Part shown: one piece after another, positions 1-5,265 of the stretch
How positions within the stretch are numbered: position 1 is the stretch's first letter
How the letters are laid out: every line of letters starts with the position of its first letter
Source: Betaproteobacteria bacterium
GTDB lineage: Bacteria > Pseudomonadota > Gammaproteobacteria > Burkholderiales > SG8-39
Direction: 5' to 3'
DNA length: 5,988 bases
Assembly: GCA_012274205.1 (NCBI GenBank)
Contig: JAAOZY010000268.1
Coordinates: 1 to 5,988, forward strand
Position numbers and translations under genes: made by a program
Notes under the pieces: generated by a model
The model's input: the letters and a program-made list of their open reading frames with translations, nothing else
What the model was told of the DNA's origin: nothing
The model's database searches: none

Positions 1-478
1 CTGTTCCGGTGCCAACGAGCTTGGATAGAAAATAGCTGCCGCCGAAGTCGCCGGAAAACCCGACTTTGGCAAAGGCGGTAATGAGGCGCGCCGACTCCGA
101 CGCCACGCGCAAGTCGCAGGCGAGTGCCATCGCCAGCCCGGCGCCGGCGGCGGGTCCGTTGATCATGGCGATGGTCGGTTTCGGAATTTCGTGCAGCAGG
201 CGCGATACTTCCATGCGGCCGCGCAGGCGCTGCACCGCATCGTCCAGGCCCAGCTGGCTGCTGCCTTCGGCCATGCTCTTGACGTCGCCGCCGGCGCAGA
301 AACCGCGGCCGGCGCCGGTGAGGACGACGACCGCGACATTCGGGTCCGACGCAAGCCGCGGCAGGGCCTCGAGCAGGCCGTCGAGTATCGGCGTCGAGAG
401 TGCGTTGAGCCGGTCGGGGCGATTGAGCGTGAGTGTCGCCACGCGCTCGGTCACGGTCTCGATCAGTTCATGCGGCAT
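1..478 (-). CDS. Crotonase-superfamily acyl-CoA isomerase/hydratase (3' end outside window)
   Basis: The first 159 residues of an enoyl-CoA hydratase/isomerase family protein are visible; family members run to about 260 residues, so roughly 100 C-terminal residues lie beyond the left edge. The first oxyanion-hole motif is GRGFCAGGDVKSM (about residues 57-69), followed by the second one, INGPAAGAGLAMALACD (106-122). Such enzymes act on cytoplasmic acyl-CoA thioesters. By hand alignment to rat mitochondrial hydratase, the two catalytic glutamates correspond to Ala116 and Phe136. Asp144 in the SGDFGGS motif lies where PaaG-type isomerases (motif PDCGGT) carry their catalytic aspartate. This favours isomerisation or a related reaction over classical hydration; the exact substrate is unknown. 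The start is supported by GAGGAG (484-489) five bases upstream. It follows glgC after 94 bp, with no obvious functional link. Family call is sure; reaction is inference. Confidence 0.9.
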   Translation of the reverse strand, partial: MPHELIETVTERVATLTLNRPDRLNALSTPILDGLLEALPRLASDPNVAVVVLTGAGRGFCAGGDVKSMAEGSSQLGLDDAVQRLRGRMEVSRLLHEIPKPTIAMINGPAAGAGLAMALACDLRVASESARLITAFAKVGFSGDFGGSYFLSKLVGTGT

Positions 479-531
479 GGGGGCTCCTCGGTTCGGTTGC
501 GCGCTGGCAGAATTGCGCGCGCGGGGGATGG

Positions 532-537
532 ATCATA
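532..537 (-). promoter_or_regulatory. Possible -10 element for the crotonase gene
   Basis: TATGAT on the minus strand lies in the 94-bp gap between glgC and the crotonase gene, about 54 bases before the latter's start codon. It matches five of six bases of the sigma70 -10 consensus and stands out in very GC-rich surroundings. No recognisable -35 hexamer is present 16-18 bp upstream, so this is only a weak candidate. If real, it would give the crotonase gene its own transcript. Confidence 0.25.
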
Positions 538-572
538 GCGCAGGTATGACGCGGTCGGCGCTGCCGCCGGCC

Positions 573-1835
573 TCAGCCGAGGCGGTTGAGCATGTCGCGC
601 GTGACCAGCGTGACACCCTTCTCGGTGCGCTCGAAGCGCCTGGCGTCCTCGACAGCATCCTCGCCGATCACCATTCCCTCGGGGATGTGGCAGCCGTGGT
701 CGATCACCACCCGGGTGAGGCGCGAGTGCCGTCCCACGGTGACTTCGGGCAGAAGCACGGCTTCCTGCAATTTGCAGTAGGAGTTCACGCGGCACTTGGA
801 AAACAGCACCGAGCGCTCCACCGCGGAGCCGGAGATGATGCAGCCGCCGGAGACGAGCGTATCGACAGCCATGCCGCGGCGGCCTTCCTGATTGAACACG
901 AACTTGGCCGGAGGCAGCTGTTCCTGATAGGTCAGGATCGGCCAGTTGCTGTCGTACATGTCCAGCTGGGGTTCGATTGCCGTCAGGTCGATATTCGCCT
1001 CCCAGTAGGCGTCGATGGTGCCGACATCGCGCCAGTAGGGCTGGCCGGAATCGCTGGCGACGCAGCTTTGCCCGAACGGGTGGGCGACCGCCTCGCCGTT
1101 GCGCACCGCGCGCGGCACGATGTCGCGGCCGAAATCGTGATTGGAGTCCGGATTGGCGAGATCCTGCTCGAGCGCGTCGTACAAATACTGTGCATTGAAC
1201 ACATAGACGCCCATGCTCGCCAGCGCGCGGTCCGGTTTGTCGTGCATCGCCGGCGGATTCGCGGGTTTTTCGACGAAATCGGTGATGCGGCGCGAACGGT
1301 TCACCGCCATCACGCCGAAGCCGGTGGCCTCCGCGACCGGCACTTCGATGCAGGCGACGGTGCAGGGCGCACCGCGCTCGACGTGATCGGTCAGCAGCAG
1401 CGAGTAGTCCATCTTGTAGACATGGTCGCCCGCCAGTACCACAATGAACTGCGGCCGCTTCCTGCGGATGACGTCGAGGTTCTGGAACACCGCGTCCGCA
1501 GTGCCGCGATACCAGCTGGTCTCGTCCACGCGCTGCTGCGCCGGCAGCAGATCGATGAATTCGTTCATTTCGGTCTTGAGGAAGGACCAGCCCCGTTGCA
1601 GGTGGCGCAGCAGACTGTGCGACTGGTACTGCGTGGCGACGCCGATCTGCCTGATGCCGGAATTGAGGCAATTCGACAGGGTAAAGTCGATGATGCGGAA
1701 CTTGCCGCCGAAATACACGGCGGGTTTGGCGCGGTGGTCCGTGAGTTGCTTCAGGCGCGTGCCGCGCCCTCCGGCGAGCACGACGGCGAATGCGCGCTTG
1801 GGCAGCTGCAGTCGCGCAAGGGTATCGCTAGGCAT
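573..1835 (-). CDS. glgC: Glucose-1-phosphate adenylyltransferase (ADP-glucose pyrophosphorylase)
   Basis: A 420-residue cytoplasmic enzyme that makes ADP-glucose and pyrophosphate from glucose-1-phosphate and ATP, the committed, allosterically controlled step of bacterial glycogen synthesis. Length and sequence match GlgC from end to end. The N-terminal nucleotidyltransferase domain opens with [13 protein letters not shown] (20-32), then AKPAV and GGKFRIIDF. Tyr109 (WYRGTADAV) matches the E. coli ATP-site Tyr114, Asp137 (LAGDH) the catalytic Asp142, and Lys190 (FVEKPANPP) the glucose-1-phosphate-binding Lys195. The C-terminal half has the left-handed beta-helix sequence [10 protein letters not shown]...SVLF, and the protein ends [10 protein letters not shown]. 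The position of E. coli Lys39, part of the fructose-1,6-bisphosphate activator site, is His34 here. AGGAGA lies about six bases before the start. No glgA, glgB or glgP is in the window. Identity is essentially certain. Confidence 0.97.
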   Translation of the reverse strand: MPSDTLARLQLPKRAFAVVLAGGRGTRLKQLTDHRAKPAVYFGGKFRIIDFTLSNCLNSGIRQIGVATQYQSHSLLRHLQRGWSFLKTEMNEFIDLLPAQQRVDETSWYRGTADAVFQNLDVIRRKRPQFIVVLAGDHVYKMDYSLLLTDHVERGAPCTVACIEVPVAEATGFGVMAVNRSRRITDFVEKPANPPAMHDKPDRALASMGVYVFNAQYLYDALEQDLANPDSNHDFGRDIVPRAVRNGEAVAHPFGQSCVASDSGQPYWRDVGTIDAYWEANIDLTAIEPQLDMYDSNWPILTYQEQLPPAKFVFNQEGRRGMAVDTLVSGGCIISGSAVERSVLFSKCRVNSYCKLQEAVLLPEVTVGRHSRLTRVVIDHGCHIPEGMVIGEDAVEDARRFERTEKGVTLVTRDMLNRLG

Positions 1836-1983
1836 GGACTATCTCCTATTGGTCCCGACCGGGCGTTGAAGACGCGCTTGCGCCCGTATCTTGCTGCGGC
1901 CGACCGGGACTGCCGGACGGCCGATTGGAACGTGTCCACAGCATATGCCAGTTGTGCGCGAAACAGGCGATGCCGGAAAAGGA

Positions 1984-1989
1984 TAAGAT
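1984..1989 (+). promoter_or_regulatory. Possible -10 element for the four-cysteine protein gene
   Basis: TAAGAT on the plus strand lies in the roughly 200-bp divergent region between glgC and the plus-strand genes, 42 bases before the preferred start at 2032. It matches five of six consensus -10 bases. I find no convincing -35 hexamer at 16-18 bp spacing. The rest of the divergent region must also hold the glgC promoter, but I could not identify a clear one. Confidence 0.2.
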
Positions 1990-2031
1990 AGTCGGCTATG
2001 ACAAGCTGGATCGATGCGCCGGGGCGCGAAC

Positions 2032-2211
2032 ATGGGTAAAGACCCTTCGAAAATCAAGGTGTGCCCGGAATGCCGGCGCCTGGTCGAAGCGGCGAGCATG
2101 CGCCCGCTGTCGCGCAATCAGCTCGGCAGCGGCATACGCTACGTCTGCCCGGACTGCTTCAAGCGCGTCCTCGCCCTGCGAAAAGTGGTGCGCGACGCAC
2201 GCGGGAAATAG
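2032..2211 (+). CDS. Small four-cysteine (zinc-ribbon-like) protein of unknown function
   Basis: A 59-residue basic protein that I do not recognise as a named family. It has two CPxC knuckles, CPEC (about residues 11-14) and CPDC (39-42). The 24 residues between them are compatible with one zinc-ribbon fold binding a single zinc ion. The C-terminus is rich in Lys and Arg (KRVLALRKVVRDARGK), which could suit nucleic acid or ribosome binding, but this is inference. The start at 2032 is preferred because GGGG lies seven bases upstream. An in-frame ATG at 2014 would add six residues, but only has GGA three bases away. The gene is divergent from glgC and lies 77 bp upstream of a second small zinc-ribbon gene. 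The cysteine spacing, basic composition and intact frame support a real gene, though it is short. Confidence 0.7.
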   Translation: MGKDPSKIKVCPECRRLVEAASMRPLSRNQLGSGIRYVCPDCFKRVLALRKVVRDARGK

Positions 2212-2215
2212 TCAA

Positions 2216-2233
2216 CGGCGCCGGCCGGCGCCG
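2216..2233 (+). repeat. Perfect 18-bp palindrome, possible weak terminator
   Basis: CGGCGCCGGCCGGCGCCG reads the same on both strands and begins five bases after the stop codon of the four-cysteine gene. As RNA it can fold into a seven-base-pair all-GC stem with a GGCC loop, followed by GTTTCTG. That tail has only a three-T run, so termination is likely to be partial at best. It could also be a symmetric protein-binding site or simply chance in GC-rich DNA. Confidence 0.4.
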
Positions 2234-2288
2234 GTTTCTGCTGCGGCTACGCATCCAGCCATCGGTTCAATCGATCGGAGAAAGAGAC

Positions 2289-2528
2289 ATGCCCATATTC
2301 GAGTACCAATGTGCCGCCTGTGGCAAGGAGTTCGAGAAGCTGGTGCGCAATTCGGCCGTCGTCCCGGATTGCCCTGCGTGCAGCAGCACCGACCTGCGCA
2401 AGAAGCTTTCGGCGTTCGCGACGATTTCCGTCGCGGCCTCGTCTCAGGCCGAATTTCCCGCGTCCTGCCAGAGCTGCGGCAATCCTGGCGGTCCGGGCAG
2501 CTGCGCCTTCAACGCGAACACGCAATGA
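2289..2528 (+). CDS. FmdB-family zinc-ribbon protein
   Basis: A 79-residue protein starting MPIFEYQCAACGKEFEKLV, the hallmark of the FmdB putative regulatory protein family. The zinc ribbon uses Cys8/Cys11 and Cys28/Cys31 (CPAC), after which KKLSAFATISV matches the usual end of the domain. A short tail carries three more cysteines, Cys60, Cys63 and Cys72 (SCQSCGNPGGPGSC), as in many longer family members. The family is named after a gene in a formamide/amide-utilisation cluster and its molecular role is not settled, so no function is assigned beyond likely zinc binding in the cytoplasm. GGAG (2277-2280) lies eight bases before the start. The stop overlaps the next gene's start (ATGA), which implies co-translation with the alpha/beta hydrolase. 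Family membership is confident. Confidence 0.88.
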   Translation: MPIFEYQCAACGKEFEKLVRNSAVVPDCPACSSTDLRKKLSAFATISVAASSQAEFPASCQSCGNPGGPGSCAFNANTQ

Positions 2529-3475
2529 GCGCAGGTGCCAGGCTTCCGGGCACACCGGAGCCGATGCACTTCTGGAACGGCGCAGGCGGAGTCACTATAG
2601 CGGGCGATTCCTGGGGCGATCCGCGCGGGCCGCTGGTGCTGCTGCAGCACGGCGGCGGCCAGACGCGCCACGCATGGAAGGGAGCGGGCGAACTGCTGGG
2701 CGCGGCGGGATACTGGGCCATCGCCTTCGATGCGCGCGGCCACGGCGATTCGGACTGGGCCCCCGACGGGCTCTACGGGCAGGACGTCATGGTCGAGGAT
2801 CTGAAGCGCGTGGTCGCGGCGCTGGGCGGCAGGCGTCCGGTGCTGGTCGGCGCATCGATGGGCGGCGGGACCAGCCTGGTCGCGGTCGGAGAGGACCACG
2901 TCGATGCGACTGCGCTGATCATGGTCGACATCGCCCCGCGCATCGAGACCGAAGGCGTGAACAAGATCCAAGCCTTCATGAGCCAGAAGCCGGAAGGATT
3001 CAACACGCTGGACGAAGTGGCCGAGGCGATCGCCAACTACCAGCCCCACCGCAAGCGCCCGAGGAATCTCGACGGCCTGGCCAAGAATATCCGGCTCGGC
3101 GCGGACGGGAAGTACCGCTGGCACTGGGATCCGCGTTTCCGGCCGGCAAAGCGGGATCTGGGAAAACGCCACGCGCGGCTCGAGGCCTGCGCGACAAGAC
3201 TGGCGCTGCCCACGCTGCTGGTGCGCGGCGGCTTGTCCGACGTATTGAGCGAAGCAGGGGCGCAGGAGTTCCTGCAGCTGTGCCCGCGCGCCGAGTACGT
3301 CAACGTCACCGGTGCGGCACACATGGTGGCCGGGGATCGCAACGATATCTTCGGTAACGCGGTGATCGAGTTTCTGTCGCGGACAGTGCCGGTGCGCGGC
3401 GAGCCGGTACAGGTGGCGCATGAGCCGCATCCGCACCACGAGGGGCCCGAAGGCGACATCGTCGACGTGCCCTGA
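2525..3475 (+). CDS. Alpha/beta-fold hydrolase
   Basis: A 316-residue serine hydrolase of the alpha/beta-hydrolase fold, without signal peptide, so probably cytoplasmic. HGGGQTRHAW (42-51) forms the oxyanion-hole strand. DARGHGDSDW (69-78) is the typical post-strand motif. GASMGG (109-114) is the nucleophile elbow with Ser111. Asp239 (GGLSDVLS) and His266 (GAAHMVAGD) complete the catalytic triad. Residues about 140-215 form the variable cap domain. The pattern resembles epoxide-hydrolase or haloperoxidase-like members, but substrate cannot be read from sequence. The last 25 or so residues extend past the fold and are rich in His, Glu and Pro (HEPHPHHE at 299-306). Start at 2525 is chosen because its ATG overlaps the FmdB stop; there is no clear ribosome binding site, which fits translational coupling. 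A later ATG at 2564 is possible. Confidence 0.88.
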   Translation: MSAGARLPGTPEPMHFWNGAGGVTIAGDSWGDPRGPLVLLQHGGGQTRHAWKGAGELLGAAGYWAIAFDARGHGDSDWAPDGLYGQDVMVEDLKRVVAALGGRRPVLVGASMGGGTSLVAVGEDHVDATALIMVDIAPRIETEGVNKIQAFMSQKPEGFNTLDEVAEAIANYQPHRKRPRNLDGLAKNIRLGADGKYRWHWDPRFRPAKRDLGKRHARLEACATRLALPTLLVRGGLSDVLSEAGAQEFLQLCPRAEYVNVTGAAHMVAGDRNDIFGNAVIEFLSRTVPVRGEPVQVAHEPHPHHEGPEGDIVDVP

Positions 3476-3492
3476 AGGCGGCTGCTGCGCGC

Positions 3493-3532
3493 CGGGCTCG
3501 ATCCGCCCGTGGCGTGGCGATCAGGCGGGCGG
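3493..3532. terminator. Weak hairpins between convergent gene ends
   Basis: The 45-bp gap between the convergent hydrolase and binding-protein genes holds two overlapping inverted repeats. CGGGC (3493-3497) can pair with GCCCG (3505-3509) over a seven-base loop. CCGCCCG (3503-3509) can instead pair with CGGGCGG (3526-3532), whose second arm lies in the last codons of the binding-protein gene. Neither is followed by a T-run in either direction, so canonical intrinsic termination is doubtful. Location between convergent genes is the main reason to list it. Confidence 0.2.
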
Positions 3533-4405
3533 TTGCGCGATCACGTCCTCGTACTTGTGGCGCTTGGTGATCAAGCCGGCATATTCGAATACGTCCAGCG
3601 TGACTTCGAAGGCGGGGCGTGTGATTTCAACGTGCGGCGTCCAGTTGCCGAGCTTCTGGTAGGTCGCGATGGTCTGCGTCAGCACGGCGCGGTCGATGTT
3701 GGGAAAAAACGCAGCCTCGACCGCGGCGACTTTCGCCGCCGGCGTTGCGATCAGCCAGGCGCGTGCCTTGCGGTAAGCGCGGGTGAAGCGCTTCGCCGCG
3801 TCCGTCGCCAGCCATTCGCGCGTCGCCGCAAGGCTGGAAAACGCAAGCGGGCCGATCGCATCGCCCAGCGATGCAACCACGTGGCCGATGCCGTCGTGCT
3901 CCAGTTGCTGCGGTGCCGGGCCCTGCTGGTGGATATAGTCGCCCGTGCCCTTGCGGAAAGCCTGGTCCATGCTATCCATGCCGGCATCGACGATGTCGAG
4001 CGATTTCCAGTCCAGCCCGCGCTTGAAACAGGCGTACTTGAACATCGCCAGCGGCTGCACGCCGTGATCGACCAGGACCTTGCCCGATTTGAGTTTGTCC
4101 CAGCTGAAATCGGGGTCGGCTTTGCGCGCGGTAATGAAGAAGCCGTCTTTCTCGTTGACCTGCGCAAAATGCACCGCCGGCGGCTGCTGTCCTTTTTCGA
4201 GCGGGTTGAAACCCTGCGAGGGCGCCGACTGCGCCACCTGCACGCTGCCATCGACGAGTCCGGCGATCGCCGACTTGCCCACCGGTGCAATCGAATATTG
4301 GGGCTCGAGGCCTTCCTCCTTGAGGAAACCGCCCGCGATGGTCGCGATCAGCGGCGAGTAGAACGCGGAAAAGCGGGTGAACTGGATGTTGATCGCTTGG
4401 GTCAT
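3521..4405 (-). CDS. NMT1/SsuA-like substrate-binding-fold protein lacking a signal peptide
   Basis: A 294-residue protein of the NMT1/THI5-like, SsuA/TauA-type periplasmic-binding fold. FSAFYSPLIATIAGGFLKEEGLEPQ-type sequence occupies residues 12-36. VGKSAIAGLVDGSVQVAQSAPSQG-type sequence (42-65) is the usual ligand-site loop. DWKSLDIVDAG and the C-terminal helices follow. Family members normally deliver small ligands (sulfonates, pyrimidines, nitrate-like anions) to ABC importers. Here the protein begins directly with the first beta-strand (MTQAINIQFTRF). The upstream frame hits TGA at 4460-4462 with no alternative start codon between, so no exported form is encoded. GGGAG lies about seven bases before the ATG. 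No importer permease or ATPase is adjacent. The CCCFC motif of THI5 pyrimidine synthases is absent. It is probably cotranscribed with the ElyC-like gene 28 bp upstream. Ligand unknown. Confidence 0.82.
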   Translation of the reverse strand: MTQAINIQFTRFSAFYSPLIATIAGGFLKEEGLEPQYSIAPVGKSAIAGLVDGSVQVAQSAPSQGFNPLEKGQQPPAVHFAQVNEKDGFFITARKADPDFSWDKLKSGKVLVDHGVQPLAMFKYACFKRGLDWKSLDIVDAGMDSMDQAFRKGTGDYIHQQGPAPQQLEHDGIGHVVASLGDAIGPLAFSSLAATREWLATDAAKRFTRAYRKARAWLIATPAAKVAAVEAAFFPNIDRAVLTQTIATYQKLGNWTPHVEITRPAFEVTLDVFEYAGLITKRHKYEDVIAQPPA

Positions 4406-4433
4406 TTTTGACTCCCTGGTTTGAGTTGGAATG

Positions 4434-5195
4434 CTACGCTTGGCCGGCCAGCGCGTGCATCAGGCGCTGTACCAATAGGCCCAGCCATTCGTGCAGCGCG
4501 ATACTGCTGTCGGAAAGCGCCCCGGCCGAGGGCAGCGCCTCCGCGAACAGCAAGGGCGAGTCCGTGGTGAAACCGGTCGGCGCGCCCAGGACTTCCAGCC
4601 CCTGGCGCTGGAACAGTTCGATGGCGCGCGGCAGATGCCAGCCGTTGCTGACCAGGGCGATGCGCGAAATGCCCGCTGCCTTGAGCATGGCCGCCGAATA
4701 GAGGGCGTTTTCCGCTGTGTCGCGCGAAGCGGCTTCCACCCATTTCACCTGGCCCTGAAATTCGCGCTCTATGGTTTCCTGCATGAGCTCGCCTTCCGGC
4801 CGGCCGCCGAATGGGGCGCCGCCAGTGACGAGGATGGGCAACTTGCTGCGTTTCTGCAGATAGACGCCGTAGCGCACGCGCTCCAGGCTCGCGCCGCTGA
4901 CTGTATCGCCGCCGTATTCCGGCGCATCCGGATAGCTGCCGCCGCCGAGAATCACGATCGCCTGGGCGCGCGCGAGTTTTTGCGCGGATATCGGTGGCTG
5001 GGTTTCGAGGCTGCGCGCCAGCGCATCGGAGACCGGCGGCAGCGACAGGGCCAGCAGCGCGAGCAGGGCGACGGCCGCAATCGCACGGCCGCTGCGCGCG
5101 TGCTTGCGCGACAGCCAGAGCCCGAACAAGGCAAGCGCGATCAGGCTGAACGGCGGAAGGGCGAGGGAGGAAAGAAGTTTCTTCAGGTAGAACAT
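4434..5195 (-). CDS. ElyC/YdcF-like (DUF218) inner-membrane protein
   Basis: A 253-residue protein with two N-terminal hydrophobic segments (about residues 11-28 and 38-53) followed by a DUF218/YdcF domain. The domain motifs are QAIVILGGG (78-86), SLERVRYGVYL (103-113), LPILVTGG (119-126), SRDTAENA (157-164) and the signature SNGWHLPRA (183-191). Length and topology match E. coli ElyC, a factor affecting peptidoglycan and lipid-carrier homeostasis in the envelope; YdcF itself is soluble, so ElyC is the closer comparison. The enzymatic activity of the family is not established. The domain is expected on the periplasmic side, by analogy. No strong ribosome binding site is visible before this ATG (AGG at about ten bases). 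A good promoter lies just upstream. The binding-protein gene follows after 28 bp. Confidence 0.87.
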   Translation of the reverse strand: MFYLKKLLSSLALPPFSLIALALFGLWLSRKHARSGRAIAAVALLALLALSLPPVSDALARSLETQPPISAQKLARAQAIVILGGGSYPDAPEYGGDTVSGASLERVRYGVYLQKRSKLPILVTGGAPFGGRPEGELMQETIEREFQGQVKWVEAASRDTAENALYSAAMLKAAGISRIALVSNGWHLPRAIELFQRQGLEVLGAPTGFTTDSPLLFAEALPSAGALSDSSIALHEWLGLLVQRLMHALAGQA

Positions 5196-5237
5196 GCAAT
5201 GCAGCCTGATGCGGGATCGCGCGGGCGCGGCGGCACC

Positions 5238-5265
5238 ATTATAGGGCCAATCGCGCCCTGCTCAA
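5238..5265 (-). promoter_or_regulatory. Sigma70-type promoter for the ElyC-like/binding-protein operon
   Basis: On the minus strand TTGAGC (5260-5265) and a perfect TATAAT (5238-5243) are separated by 16 bp. The expected transcription start is near 5231, giving an untranslated leader of about 35 bases before the ElyC-like gene. The -35 hexamer overlaps the TGA stop codon of the upstream ABC permease (5262-5264), so the promoter is squeezed into the 66-bp intergenic gap. It is the best promoter match in the window. Confidence 0.6.

Noticed and set aside
570..583. Inverted repeat GCCTC/GAGGC around the glgC stop codon, considered as a terminator
   Set aside because: The stem is only five base pairs, overlaps the coding end, and has no following T-run.
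463..1671. A 402-codon open frame on the minus strand overlapping glgC
   Set aside because: It is an out-of-frame reading of glgC, low in complexity and Arg-rich; glgC itself matches its family along the full length.
66..1991. A 641-codon open frame on the plus strand across the crotonase and glgC genes
   Set aside because: It lies antisense to two genes with clear family signatures. Its translation is Arg/Ala/His-rich with no recognisable domain, as expected for the open complementary frame of GC-rich genes.
1925..2524. N-terminal extension of the hydrolase frame upstream of 2525
   Set aside because: The frame stays open by chance through the two zinc-ribbon genes. The extension has no recognisable domain and would overlap both of those genes entirely.
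3521..4405. THI5-type pyrimidine (HMP-P) synthase assignment for the binding-fold protein
   Set aside because: The fold fits, but the CCCFC iron-site motif of that enzyme is absent, so only the broader family is claimed.
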